Position numbers and translations under genes: made by a program | Notes under the pieces: generated by a model | What the model was told of the DNA's origin: nothing | Seen by the model: the letters and a program-made list of their open reading frames with translations, nothing else | Database searches by the model: none | Shown here: positions 54,771 through 63,922 of the stretch, piece after piece | How the letters are laid out: the number at the start of each line of letters is the position of its first letter | Numbering within the stretch: the stretch's first letter is position 1 | Assembly: GCF_003797835.1 (NCBI RefSeq) | Contig: NZ_RKMF01000002.1 | Span: forward strand, 1-64,000 | DNA length: 64,000 nt | Source: Kocuria soli | GTDB taxonomy: Bacteria > Actinomycetota > Actinomycetes > Actinomycetales > Micrococcaceae | Reading direction: 5' to 3'

Positions 54771-54955
54771 ATTTCCGGGCCTGTTCCGCTCAGGTGCGTG
54801 TTCGTCGTCGTCCCCGAATCGGGGTGCAGGTCCAGTAACCGTCACGAGCGTGCGCCCCACTAGGCTGACCCCTGGACCCGAGGGGCGCTACCGCGCTCAC
54901 CGCGAACAATGGCCCGGGCAGGGACCCGGGCGTGATCCCCAAAGGAGAGTCACCC

Positions 54956-55369
54956 ATGACCGAACGCACCCTTGTCCTGGTCAAGCCCGACGGCGTCGAG
55001 CGCAACCTCACCGGCCAGGTCCTGGCCCGCATCGAGGCCCGCGGTTTCAAGCTGGTCGAGCTCAAGAAGTTGGATGCCACTCGGGAGATCCTGACCGCGC
55101 ACTACGCCGAGCACGAGGGCAAGCCGTTCTTCGAACCCCTGGTCGAGTTCATGATGTCCGGGCCCGTGGTCGCTGCGGTGTTCGAGGGCGACTCCGTGAT
55201 CGAGTCCTTCCGAGCCATGGCCGGCGTCTCCGACCCGGTCAAGGCCGCCGCCGGCACCATCCGCGGCGACCTGGGCCGTGACTGGGGCGAGAAGGTGCAG
55301 AAGAACATCGTTCACGGCTCCGATTCCCCCGAGTCGGCGGAACGCGAAATCGCTATCTGGTTCGCCTGA
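54956..55369 (+). CDS. ndk: Nucleoside-diphosphate kinase
   Basis: This 137-residue enzyme moves gamma-phosphates between nucleoside triphosphates and diphosphates. TLVLVKPDGVERNL at the start and the active-site histidine in NIVHGSDSPESAEREI are diagnostic. AAAGGAGA lies upstream of the ATG. The length is standard. It is monocistronic, with a -10-like TAGGCT about 95 bases upstream and the third long palindrome after the stop. Confidence 0.96.
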   Translation: MTERTLVLVKPDGVERNLTGQVLARIEARGFKLVELKKLDATREILTAHYAEHEGKPFFEPLVEFMMSGPVVAAVFEGDSVIESFRAMAGVSDPVKAAAGTIRGDLGRDWGEKVQKNIVHGSDSPESAEREIAIWFA

Positions 55370-55385
55370 GCAGCACCCCTCATAG

Positions 55386-55448
55386 CGCCGAACCCTCGCG
55401 AAACTGCCAGATCAACACCTGATCGGCGAGTTTCGCGAGGGTTCGGCG
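55386..55448. repeat. Long palindrome, copy C of the three-copy family
   Basis: Arms CGCCGAACCCTCGCGAAACT.../...TTTCGCGAGGGTTCGGCG pair with a few mismatches next to the loop (inner TGCC/GGCG differs). It lies between convergent ndk and the VKOR gene. The outer 20 bases are identical to copy A, while the inner part has diverged. Confidence 0.88.
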
Positions 55449-55465
55449 GTAGGTGGGGAGGTGGG

Positions 55466-56104
55466 TCAGCCGAACATGGTCCCGGAGAAGCGGACCAGCA
55501 CGGTGCCGAAGACCACCAGCCAAATCAGGATCACACCGGCGGGCGCCCAGATCTTGGTGGTGTCTCGCAGCGCTTCGGGAGCCGGGAGCGCCCGCGTTCG
55601 TACACAACGAGCCACAGTGGCCATGAGGAGGACCGGGTGCACGAACCACACGAGCATGCAGTACAGGCACAGGGCGTTGATCGAGAACGTCGCCTGGGTC
55701 CAGAGCCACAGCAAGAACACTTCACCCAGGACCAGGCCAACCAACAGCCCCATCCACATCCAGGCCTTGTAGCGGGCTCCCGCCAACACGCCGACGGCCA
55801 TCACGATCACCAGGGTGTAGGCGACCAGACCGATGAAGGGGTTCGGGAAGCCGAATAGGTTAGCTTGTGAGGAACGGATCACCGTTCCGCAGGAGAACGC
55901 CGCGTTGATGTCACACGCCGTCACGTGCAGGGGGTCCTGCAGGATCGCCCACTTCTCGATCACCAGGGAGATCGATGCGTAGAGAGCCAGTCCTGCGGTG
56001 ATCACCGCGAGCAGGGCCCAGCTGGCGTCCCCACGTGGTAGGCGCGATATGGGATCCGACTCGTCCAGGGCGGCCTGGTTGTGGTTTTCGGTGGCTTTCG
56101 TCAT
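55466..56104 (-). CDS. Vitamin K epoxide reductase family membrane protein
   Basis: This protein of about 212 residues has an N-terminal hydrophilic segment and four to five helices. The VKOR cysteine set is present: CDINAAFSCG (loop pair) and the redox CLYCM (CxxC) facing the quinone. In actinobacteria such proteins reoxidise the periplasmic DsbA-like disulfide donor using menaquinone. There is no fused thioredoxin domain. ATG 56104 is used (GTG 56107 possible); the Shine-Dalgarno is weak. It is divergent from rne across about 380 bases. Confidence 0.9.
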   Translation of the reverse strand: MTKATENHNQAALDESDPISRLPRGDASWALLAVITAGLALYASISLVIEKWAILQDPLHVTACDINAAFSCGTVIRSSQANLFGFPNPFIGLVAYTLVIVMAVGVLAGARYKAWMWMGLLVGLVLGEVFLLWLWTQATFSINALCLYCMLVWFVHPVLLMATVARCVRTRALPAPEALRDTTKIWAPAGVILIWLVVFGTVLVRFSGTMFG

Positions 56105-56487
56105 CACATCGTGATCATAGGCGCGGACGTTGGGTACGCGCTGAACACGTTGCCGCGGTTGCGTGTGCCAGAATGAATCCGGTCGCGCATTGGCTGCACC
56201 TGATGCGTGATCCGTACCGGTTCCGATCGCACGCCCGGTGGACCGCAGCTCTCAGGAAGATCGAGCGCGTCCGTCGGGGTCAAGACCGCCCGAGTGCCAC
56301 TGCTTCCAGGTGGCCCGGTGGCTCGGCCAACCGGACGGCCCGTGCGGCGAGCCGGTTACCACCGCGCCCCGCACGGAGCACACGACGACTTTTGGCAGCC
56401 GCGCGACCCGCAAGGGCCCCGCACGGCGCCACCGACCGGCGGGCCACCGGGTGTAGACGGTGCTACCCGCAGGAATATGGCGAATAC
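56105..56487. other. Long gap upstream of rne without a recognised gene
   Basis: These 383 bases separate VKOR from rne. The reading frames here lack family features or are G+C-driven shadows. It must contain the divergent promoters and probably a long rne 5' leader. In enterobacteria the rne leader senses RNase E activity; whether anything similar occurs here is unknown. I see no tRNA, no convincing operator and no strong hairpin. Confidence 0.5.
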
Positions 56488-59400
56488 ATGACCAACGACC
56501 AGGTGAATCCGGCGAGCGAAGGCTCAGAAGTCTCCGCCGACGAGCACACCTCCGACACGCCCAACGCCGCCGCGAACATGGCGCCCGCCGAGCCCACTGC
56601 AGAGCTCCCGAGCACTGTGGCCGCGGAGACCCCTTCCGAAACGCCCGCCGAGATGGCCTTCCAAGCCATGCGGAACGCCGAGGCGCGGGACGGGCAGGAT
56701 GCAGCGCAGACCGAGTTGCCGCTGAACGAACCCGTCGACGCCCCCGAACGCGAGTCGGCTGACGGTGACGACCAGCCTGCGAAGGAAGCTGAGGACGCGG
56801 CCGAGGCCCCCGAGGATTCTGAGGACTCCACCGCTTCTGAATCCGAGGGGTCCGCAGACTCGCCCGATTCCGGGGACTCACCTGAATCAGCGGACTCGCC
56901 TGAGTCAGCTGACTCTCCGGACGACGCCAACGACGACGACGGCGAGAATGTGGCGAAGGCTGACAAGGCCGACGAGGACGCGACAGAGGAATCCAGCGCG
57001 GCCGACGAGGACGCCACCGAGCCCACCGACGACGTCGAACCCTCCGCGGCGGAGGACCCCTTCGCCGTGTTCAGCGCCGCATCCGCGACGTCGCTGATGT
57101 TCCACGCCCCGGACACGGAGGCGATCAAGGCAGCGGCCGAGCGAGCAGCGGCGGCTCGTGAGGAGGCCCGCCAGGCGGCCCTGGACGAGGCCGACGCCGC
57201 CGAGGAAGCTGAGTTCGAGGATCCCGCTCCCGGGGCGGGCGTGACCAGCAAGCGTCGGCGACGTCGTCGTCGTGGCACCGTGGACATGGAACTGGAAGGC
57301 GGCAACGACGAGGACCCGCCCGGAACCGTGACCCGGATCCGTACGGGCCGAGTGGTCGACGGGTCCGCGCCGACGACCGTCCAGTCCGTGAAGGGCTCCA
57401 CCCGACTGGAGGCCAAGAAGCAGCGACGTCGCGAGTCCCGCCAGTCCGGCCGGCGCCGTCAGGTCATCACGGAAGCCGAGTTCCTGGCTCGCCGTGAGTC
57501 CGTGGAACGGAAGATGGTGGTCCGGGAGAAGGACGACCGCATCCAGATCGGCGTGCTCGAAGACGGCGTGCTGGCCGAGCACTTCGTGTCCCACACGCAG
57601 CAGGACTCCCTGATCGGCAACGTCTACCTGGGCAAGGTCCAGAACGTGCTGCCGTCCATGGAGGCCGCGTTCGTGGACATCGGCCGCGGTCGCAACGCCG
57701 TCCTGTACGCGGGCGAGGTCAACTGGGACCAGGCCGATCTGGGCGGCTCGGCCAAGCGCATCGAGAACGCCCTCAAGCCCGGCGACGCCGTCCTGGTGCA
57801 GGTGACCAAGGACCCGGTGGGGCACAAGGGCGCGCGCCTGACGAGCCAGGTCTCCCTGCCCGGCCGCTACCTGGTGTATGTGCCCGGCGGGTCCATGACG
57901 GGTATCTCCCGCAAGCTGCCCGACGTCGAACGCCAACGGCTCAAGAAGATCCTGAAAGACCACCTCCCGGAAGGTGCGGGCGTGATCGTGCGCACCGCGG
58001 CCGAGGGTGCCTCCGAGCAGGAGCTGACCAACGACATCAACCGTCTGCGCTCGCAGTGGGAGCAGATCCAGGAGAAGTCCAACCAGGGCAAGACGCTGGC
58101 CCCGGAGCTGCTCTACGCGGAGCCGGACCTGACCATCAAGACGGTGCGTGACGTCTTCAACGAGGACTTCACCTCGATGACCGTCCAGGGGCAGGCCGCC
58201 TGGGACAACATCGAGGCCTACGTGATGTACGTGGCCCCGGACCTGTTGGACCGCGTCTCCCAGTGGACCGAGGACGAGGACCTGTTCGAGCACTACCAGG
58301 TGGACGAACAGATCCACAAGGCACTGGACCGCAAGGTCATGCTGCCCTCCGGCGGTTCGCTGGTGATCGACCGGACCGAGGCGATGACGGTTGTGGACGT
58401 CAACACCGGCAAGTTCACGGGCTCCGGCGGCAACCTCGAGGAAACGGTCACCAAGAACAACTTGGAAGCCGCCGAGGAGATCGTGCGTCAGCTGCGTCTG
58501 CGCGACATCGGCGGAATCATCGTGATCGACTTCATCGACATGGTGCTGGAAGCCAACCGCGATCTGGTGCTGCGCCGACTGGTCGAGTGCCTGGGCCGGG
58601 ACCGCACCAAGCACCAGGTGGCCGAGGTGACCTCCCTGGGTCTGGTCCAGATGACCCGCAAGCGCATGGGCACCGGGCTCTTGGAGATTTTCAGCGAACC
58701 CTGTGAGGCCTGTGAGTCCCGCGGCGTGGTCATCCACGACCACCCCCTCAAGGGCAAGGGCGGGGTCTCCACTGACTCCCACCGCAGCCAGCGCAACGAA
58801 CGCAAGCGCAGCCGTCGCTCGGGCTCGGGCCAGGGGAACGCAGATCGCGGCAACGCCAAGGACACCGGTGATTCGGGTCAGTCGGGCGAGAACCCGAAGG
58901 ATGCCGAGGACGCCAAGCGCGCCCAGGCCACCCGCAACGCCTTCGCGGCCATCGCCTCGGCCTCTCACCACGACGATCCCAAGGGCGAGTCCGCCACCGG
59001 CGCCGACACTTCCGGGGAGGCCGCCGACTCGCACCCCGCGGCTCAGTCTTCGAACACGGGGGCCGACGACGCGCGAAGCGCCGGTAACGGTGACACCTCC
59101 GCACCGGATTCCGACCGTCCCGACGCCGGGTCGGACTCCTCGGGCGACGGCGGCAGGCGCCGTCGGAAGCGCCGCGGAAAGCGGTCCCGCAACCGCGGCC
59201 AGAACGATTCGGGCTCCGAGAACCGGGGAGACGACTCCAGCGCTTCGGAGAACGGCGCCTCGAATGGTGCTGCACAGCCGGGCAAGCCCGCGGAATCCGG
59301 GCAACAGAACGACCAGACCACGCAGGAAAAGCAGCCGGAACCATCTCGGAACCAGCCGACGGAACCCCAAGGTGCCGCCAAGGCCTCCGGACAATCCGAG

Positions 59401-59829
59401 CGTCCGGCCCGCCCTGCTGCGTCGGACTCGGCAACGGTCCCGGACCGCTCGGTGTCCGCGGCGCGTCGTCGTCGCGGGGCTCGACGTGCTGCCGCTCCGG
59501 TCGCAGCACCCGACACCGAGTCCCAGCCGACGGCGCCTCAACCGGCTGGCCCCGTGACCTCCGGATCCGCCTCCGTGGTCTCCGGTTCGACGGGCGACGA
59601 CGGCGCCTCCTCCCGCGTGACGATCGCCGGTGAGGTCATCGAACTGCCCCAGGGCACGTCGTCTTCGAGCGGGTCAGGTGCCGGGAGTTCGGTGCCGTCC
59701 TTGGACTCGTTGGCCGACTCCCTGGGAGAGCGGGCACCGGGCCAGACCTCCCCGCAGCGCAAGCGACGGGTGCGCCGGGCGTCTGCACCGACGTCGGCCC
59801 CGCGGAGCTCTGACTCCACGGAAGGCTGA
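56488..59829 (+). CDS. rne: Ribonuclease E/G
   Basis: This endoribonuclease of about 1113 residues matures rRNA and decays mRNA. Residues 1-250 are a very acidic disordered extension with DSPESADSPESADSP repeats, then a basic patch KRRRRRRR (255-262). The catalytic core is about 340-750: an S1 domain starting near IQIGVLEDGVLAEHF, metal-ligand aspartates Asp637 (VVDVNTG) and Asp681 (IIVIDFIDM), and the zinc-link cysteines Cys739/Cys742 (PCEAC). The C-terminal ~360 residues are disordered, with Arg/Lys clusters. The S1/catalytic core between two disordered arms is the actinobacterial layout. ATG 56488 is used; its Shine-Dalgarno (AGGA) is distant. Confidence 0.94.
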   Translation: MTNDQVNPASEGSEVSADEHTSDTPNAAANMAPAEPTAELPSTVAAETPSETPAEMAFQAMRNAEARDGQDAAQTELPLNEPVDAPERESADGDDQPAKEAEDAAEAPEDSEDSTASESEGSADSPDSGDSPESADSPESADSPDDANDDDGENVAKADKADEDATEESSAADEDATEPTDDVEPSAAEDPFAVFSAASATSLMFHAPDTEAIKAAAERAAAAREEARQAALDEADAAEEAEFEDPAPGAGVTSKRRRRRRRGTVDMELEGGNDEDPPGTVTRIRTGRVVDGSAPTTVQSVKGSTRLEAKKQRRRESRQSGRRRQVITEAEFLARRESVERKMVVREKDDRIQIGVLEDGVLAEHFVSHTQQDSLIGNVYLGKVQNVLPSMEAAFVDIGRGRNAVLYAGEVNWDQADLGGSAKRIENALKPGDAVLVQVTKDPVGHKGARLTSQVSLPGRYLVYVPGGSMTGISRKLPDVERQRLKKILKDHLPEGAGVIVRTAAEGASEQELTNDINRLRSQWEQIQEKSNQGKTLAPELLYAEPDLTIKTVRDVFNEDFTSMTVQGQAAWDNIEAYVMYVAPDLLDRVSQWTEDEDLFEHYQVDEQIHKALDRKVMLPSGGSLVIDRTEAMTVVDVNTGKFTGSGGNLEETVTKNNLEAAEEIVRQLRLRDIGGIIVIDFIDMVLEANRDLVLRRLVECLGRDRTKHQVAEVTSLGLVQMTRKRMGTGLLEIFSEPCEACESRGVVIHDHPLKGKGGVSTDSHRSQRNERKRSRRSGSGQGNADRGNAKDTGDSGQSGENPKDAEDAKRAQATRNAFAAIASASHHDDPKGESATGADTSGEAADSHPAAQSSNTGADDARSAGNGDTSAPDSDRPDAGSDSSGDGGRRRRKRRGKRSRNRGQNDSGSENRGDDSSASENGASNGAAQPGKPAESGQQNDQTTQEKQPEPSRNQPTEPQGAAKASGQSERPARPAASDSATVPDRSVSAARRRRGARRAAAPVAAPDTESQPTAPQPAGPVTSGSASVVSGSTGDDGASSRVTIAGEVIELPQGTSSSSGSGAGSSVPSLDSLADSLGERAPGQTSPQRKRRVRRASAPTSAPRSSDSTEG

Positions 59830-59876
59830 GGCGCCACGGGTTGACGACAACCCGGCAAGGCAATCAACAGTCACCG

Positions 59877-59906
59877 ACTGGACATCCGGGGTTTCCGGGG
59901 TCCAGT
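59877..59906 (+). terminator. Hairpin after rne
   Basis: ACTGGAC (59877-59883) pairs with GTCCAGT (59900-59906) around an inner CCGG pairing, between the rne stop and the TPP riboswitch. A smaller CGGGTT/AACCCG hairpin lies at about 59838-59854. Confidence 0.45.
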
Positions 59907-59914
59907 CTTGGTGA

Positions 59915-59996
59915 CACGTGACACGGGGTGCCGCGCACTGCGCGGCTGAGAGCAAACCCGTTGAACCTGATCTAGCTCGTACTAGCGAAGGGATTG
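59915..59996 (+). ncRNA. TPP riboswitch (THI element)
   Basis: The conserved segments appear in order: ACACGGGGTGC, GGCTGAGAG, ACCCGTTGAACCTGATCTAG and AGCGAAGGGA. It precedes thiM, whose likely Shine-Dalgarno AAGGGA (59988-59993) is inside the 3' strand of the element, so ligand binding would hide the ribosome site. No terminator follows. Control is probably at translation. Confidence 0.95.
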
Positions 59997-60001
59997 TCGC
60001 C

Positions 60002-60844
60002 TTGCCACAGGGCTATGCGTCATCTTCATCATTTCCGTCCGACCGCTTGTCCGTCCTGCTCGCTGATCTGCGCGCGGGCCGTCCCCTGGTCCAGTGTCTG
60101 ACCAACTCGGTGGTCACCAACTTCACGGCCAACGCCCTCCTGGCACTCGGGGCCGCCCCGGCGATGACCGACATCGTGGGGGAAGCCGGACCGTTCGCCC
60201 AGATCGCCGACGGCGTGTTGATCAACCTGGGCACGCCCACCCCTGAACAGCGCGCGGCCATGATCGAAGCGGCAACCGCGTGCAAGGCCACCGGTACGCC
60301 TTGGATCCTCGATCCCGTGGCCGTGGGCGCGCTGCCCATCCGGACCGCGCTGGCCGCCGAGCTCCTGGAACTGGGGCCCACGGTGGTCCGCGGCAACGCC
60401 TCCGAGGTCATCGCCCTCTGCGGCGGGGCCGGGGGGCGGGGCACAGATTCCACGGTCCAACCGGAAGACGCCCTCGACGCCGCAAGGACGTTGGTCATCC
60501 GTCACGGCGTGGGCGCGGTGGCGATCTCGGGGGAGACCGACCTGATCGTGGGTCCGGACGGCGTCTGGACCGTTCCGCACGGACACCCCTATCTCACGCT
60601 CGTCACCGGCGGGGGCTGTGCACTGGGCGCCGTCATCGCGGCGTTTGCCGCCGTGGCCCAGGATGCCCAGGAGGCCGCCGTGGCAGGCAGCGTGGCCTGG
60701 GAAGTTGCCGCCGAACTCGCCGCGGCCGAAGCGGCCGGCCCGGGGAGCTTCGCGGTGGGCCTGCTGGACCGGCTCCACGGACTCAGCCCCCAGCTGCTCC
60801 GCGACCGCAGCGCAGTCACTTCCCTGGAGGTGGCGCAGGCATGA
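60002..60844 (+). CDS. thiM: Hydroxyethylthiazole kinase
   Basis: This 280-residue kinase phosphorylates 4-methyl-5-(2-hydroxyethyl)thiazole for thiamine salvage. Landmarks are [45 protein letters not shown] and [17 protein letters not shown] with the conserved cysteine. The start is TTG 60002, the only in-frame start at a suitable distance (8 bases) from the AAGGGA held in the riboswitch. It overlaps thiE by 4 bases. Confidence 0.92.
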   Translation: MPQGYASSSSFPSDRLSVLLADLRAGRPLVQCLTNSVVTNFTANALLALGAAPAMTDIVGEAGPFAQIADGVLINLGTPTPEQRAAMIEAATACKATGTPWILDPVAVGALPIRTALAAELLELGPTVVRGNASEVIALCGGAGGRGTDSTVQPEDALDAARTLVIRHGVGAVAISGETDLIVGPDGVWTVPHGHPYLTLVTGGGCALGAVIAAFAAVAQDAQEAAVAGSVAWEVAAELAAAEAAGPGSFAVGLLDRLHGLSPQLLRDRSAVTSLEVAQA

Positions 60845-61584
60845 CCGGCCACCAGAACACCTCTGAGTCGAGCGGAGAGGCCCGTGCCCGATCGGTGTTC
60901 GACCCCGCCGATCTCCTGCTGTACCACGTGACCGACGGCGCCTTGAGTGCCCCGCGGTCCGTGCCCGACGTCGTCGAAGCCGCGGTCGACGGTGGAGTGA
61001 CCATGGTCCAGGTCCGGGGCAAGGACCTGGGAGGGGCCGAGTTCCTGGAACTGGTCCAGGCCGTGGCGACGCGAGTCGGGTCACGGGTACCCGTGCTGAT
61101 CAACGACCGTGTGGACGTGTACCTGGCCGCCCGTGAGCGCGGACTGGCGGTTGCGGGAGTTCACGTGGGGCAGTCGGACATCCCCGTGTCCGACGTGCGC
61201 GCCATCTGCGGTCCCGCCGCGATCGTGGGGCTCTCCGCCGCCCAATCGACCGAGTTCGACGCGGTGCGACTCCTGCCGGAAGGCACGGTGGACTACATCG
61301 GCATCGGAGCTGTCCACACAACCAGTACCAAGCCGGATCATCCCGAGCCCCTGGGCATCGACGGGTTCCGCGCAGCCCGGGCCTGGTGCCCCGTACCGGC
61401 GGTGGCCATCGGCGGAGTCCGGGTCGAGGACTGCCCACCTCTGCTGGCCGCGGGGGCCGACGGCGTCGCCGTGGTCTCGGGGATCTGCGCGAGCTCGGGA
61501 GACCCGCGGTTGGCCGCGACCCAATACAGGGAGGCCCTCGGCGTAGGGAGCGGGTCCGCGTCGGGGGAAGGGACGAACCCTTGA
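60841..61584 (+). CDS. thiE: Thiamine-phosphate synthase
   Basis: This 247-residue TIM-barrel enzyme condenses HMP-PP with thiazole phosphate. It shows [15 protein letters not shown] (pyrophosphate-binding side), [39 protein letters not shown] and VAIGGV...[11 protein letters not shown] 60841 overlaps the thiM stop (ATGA), and its stop overlaps the TTG of the next gene (TTGA), so the operon is fully coupled. The N-terminal ~20 residues are an unconserved leader. Confidence 0.95.
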   Translation: MTGHQNTSESSGEARARSVFDPADLLLYHVTDGALSAPRSVPDVVEAAVDGGVTMVQVRGKDLGGAEFLELVQAVATRVGSRVPVLINDRVDVYLAARERGLAVAGVHVGQSDIPVSDVRAICGPAAIVGLSAAQSTEFDAVRLLPEGTVDYIGIGAVHTTSTKPDHPEPLGIDGFRAARAWCPVPAVAIGGVRVEDCPPLLAAGADGVAVVSGICASSGDPRLAATQYREALGVGSGSASGEGTNP

Positions 61585-63218
61585 GCACGGACCAGACCAT
61601 CTCCAGCATCCAGTCGCGCGTCCGCAAGGTCCCGCGCGTCCTGTCAATTGCCGGGACGGACCCGACGGGCGGGGCCGGACAGCAGGCGGATCTCAAGACC
61701 TTCGCCGTGTTGGGTGGATACGGGATGAGCGTGGTCACCGCCGTCATCGCCCAGAACACCCGCGGCGTGCGGCTCGTGCACTCGGTGCCCACTGAGGTCA
61801 TCACCGCGCAGCTCCAGGCGGTCTCTGACGACGTGACGGTCGACGCCGTCAAGATCGGCATGCTCGGTTCGGTCGAGGTCATTGCAGCGGTCAATGACTG
61901 GCTCCAAGCGAACCGGCCACCGGTCGTCGTCCTGGACCCCGTCATGATCGCGACCTCCGGTGACCGGCTGCTGGCTCAAGAGGCCGAGGAGGCCCTGCGC
62001 GATCTGCTGCATCGCGCGGATCTGGTGACGCCCAATCTCCCCGAACTCGCAGTGCTTGTAGGGGAGCTGGTGGCGGAGGACTGGTCGACGGCGCTGGAGC
62101 AGGGCCGGACCCTGGCCGAGCGCCACAACGTGTTCGTCCTGGTCAAGGGTGGACACCTGGCCGGGGATAGGACCCCGGATGCCCTACTGGCCCCCGGACA
62201 GCCCGAACCGGTCTACGAAGCGGCCGGAGCCAAGGTTCGGACCAACAACACGCACGGGACCGGATGCTCGCTGTCATCGGCCGTCGCCGTCCTGGCGGCA
62301 CGGACCGGTGACTGGTCGGTTGCCGTGGGAGTCGCTCGCGAGTGGCTCCGTGGCGCCCTGACCCACGCCGACGAACTCGAGGTCGGCCAGGGCAACGGCC
62401 CGGTCCACCACGGCCACCATCTCGAAGCGCATCTGGTGCAGCTCCTGACCGATTGGGCGAATGGCATGGGACAGGAAGGTGGTGCCGGTCCGGAAAAGGG
62501 CGCGGACTCGTCCTTCACGGAGCAGCTCTGGGCCCGGACAGGGGACATCAGGAGCCAGATCGACGACGGCCGTTTCGTCCCCGCGCTCGGTCAGGGCACG
62601 CTGCCCCGGGACGTGTTCCTGGACTATCTGTCGCAGGACCTGATCTATCTCCAGGACTATTCCCGAGCCTTGGCCCAACTCGCGGTGCGGGCACCCACCG
62701 AGCAGTGGCGGGCCTTCTTCGCCTCCGGCGCGGCCGGCTGCGCCAGGGAAACCGAGCAACTCCACCGCACGCTCGTCGACGCCGGTGTCCCCGTCACTCC
62801 CAGCGCGGTCACCGCCGAGTACACGGAGTTCCTGCTGGCCACCACGCAGACGCGGGACTGGGCCGTTGGTGCGGCGGCGGTGCTGCCGTGCTACTGGCTG
62901 TACGCGTGGATCGGCAACCGGCTCCAGGAACACCGCGAGCGGATGGCGGCAGAGAGCGGCGACGGCGGTCGCGACCATCCCTACGGGGCCTGGGTCGATT
63001 CCTACTCCGACCCGGAGTTCACGGCTTCGGCACGCCGGGCCCGCGACGTCGTGGACGTGCTCGCGGGACAGGTCGACCCCGAGGTGCGGGAGGAGATGGC
63101 CCGAGCGTTCCGCCGTGCCTGTGAGCTGGAACTGCGGTTCTTCGAGCACCCGTGCGAACGGACGGGGACCACACATACCGGCACCGCGGAGGGCTCCCGC
63201 GGCGAACGCGGAACGTGA
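61581..63218 (+). CDS. thiD: HMP(-P) kinase fused to TenA thiaminase II
   Basis: In this 545-residue bifunctional protein residues about 15-280 form ThiD (VLSIAGTDPTGGAGQQADLK, VDAVKIGMLG, VLDPVMIATSGDRLL, NNTHGTGCSLSSAVA), which phosphorylates hydroxymethylpyrimidine. Residues about 310-525 form TenA (ALGQGTLPRDVFLDYLSQDLIYLQ, catalytic cysteine in PCYWLYAWIG, terminal glutamate in ACELELRFFE), which recovers the pyrimidine from degraded thiamine. TTG 61581 overlaps the thiE stop. ThiD-TenA fusions occur in several lineages; here thiM, thiE and thiD-tenA form a salvage operon under one TPP riboswitch. Confidence 0.94.
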   Translation: MSTDQTISSIQSRVRKVPRVLSIAGTDPTGGAGQQADLKTFAVLGGYGMSVVTAVIAQNTRGVRLVHSVPTEVITAQLQAVSDDVTVDAVKIGMLGSVEVIAAVNDWLQANRPPVVVLDPVMIATSGDRLLAQEAEEALRDLLHRADLVTPNLPELAVLVGELVAEDWSTALEQGRTLAERHNVFVLVKGGHLAGDRTPDALLAPGQPEPVYEAAGAKVRTNNTHGTGCSLSSAVAVLAARTGDWSVAVGVAREWLRGALTHADELEVGQGNGPVHHGHHLEAHLVQLLTDWANGMGQEGGAGPEKGADSSFTEQLWARTGDIRSQIDDGRFVPALGQGTLPRDVFLDYLSQDLIYLQDYSRALAQLAVRAPTEQWRAFFASGAAGCARETEQLHRTLVDAGVPVTPSAVTAEYTEFLLATTQTRDWAVGAAAVLPCYWLYAWIGNRLQEHRERMAAESGDGGRDHPYGAWVDSYSDPEFTASARRARDVVDVLAGQVDPEVREEMARAFRRACELELRFFEHPCERTGTTHTGTAEGSRGERGT

Positions 63219-63512
63219 GTCTGCTCGCATGCGCGACGCGCTGGGCGCCCAATGCTTGCCCGCCGTTGCAACCATGCCGTATTCTCAATCCCTGGTGCGT
63301 CCACCGGTGAGCCCCTCGACTACCGTCCATAGTTCGAGCGCGGAGCCCGGCACGCACATCGGGTGTAGTTCCTGACCTTTTGTACAAGCGGTCCTGACCA
63401 GCGTCTCCATCCCACTGGCCGGTCAAGACAGGCTTGTGCACGACTCCTTGGTCCGCAGAGGAACGCACTCGCCCAAGACAGTATTTGTTCAGTCGAGAGA
63501 AGTGAGTTCCAA
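63219..63512 (+). other. Intergenic region upstream of rplU
   Basis: These 294 bases lie between thiD-tenA and the ribosomal-protein operon. No gene is supported. It must hold the rplU-rpmA promoter and leader; TTTTGTACAA near 63380 is a small A/T palindrome of unknown meaning. Confidence 0.4.
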
Positions 63513-63824
63513 GTGGTGTACGCGATTGTCCGCGCTGGCGGCCGCCAGGAGAAGGTTGCAGTTGGAGACCTGGTAACCGTCGACCGTGTCGCCGGTGATG
63601 CAGGCAGCACCATCGAGCTTCCGGCAGTTCTGTTGGTCGACGGTGACAAGGTCACCTCCGATGCCAAGGCCCTGTCCGGCGTGAAGGTCACCGCCGAGGT
63701 GGTCGAGGATCTGCGCGGTCCCAAGATCCGCATCCAGAAGTACAAGAACAAGACCGGCTACAAGAAGCGCCAGGGCTTCCGTGCCGAGCTGACCACCCTG
63801 AAGGTCACCGGCATCGACGCCTGA
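63513..63824 (+). CDS. rplU: Ribosomal protein bL21
   Basis: This 103-residue large-subunit protein binds 23S r[21 protein letters not shown] at the start and [18 protein letters not shown] near the end are diagnostic. The start is GTG 63513 (a second GTG follows directly); GAGAGAAG lies about 10 bases upstream. It is followed after 98 bases by rpmA, the universal order. Confidence 0.96.
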   Translation: MVYAIVRAGGRQEKVAVGDLVTVDRVAGDAGSTIELPAVLLVDGDKVTSDAKALSGVKVTAEVVEDLRGPKIRIQKYKNKTGYKKRQGFRAELTTLKVTGIDA

Positions 63825-63922
63825 GCGGCGTTCGGTCTCATCCCAACCAGCTCGGCCCACTCGCAGCCCTGAACACAGGCACGCGAGGCCCAAGGGCCAC
63901 CTAGCGAAAGCAGGCATCAGAC

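Noticed and set aside
56905-59541. Minus-strand open frame of about 880 codons opposite rne
   Set aside because: It mirrors the disordered arms and core of RNase E and has the low-complexity Leu/Gly/Ala pattern typical of antisense shadows.
63374-63390. Small palindrome TTGTACAA before rplU
   Set aside because: It is too short, and nothing nearby suggests a specific regulator. It could be part of a promoter by chance.
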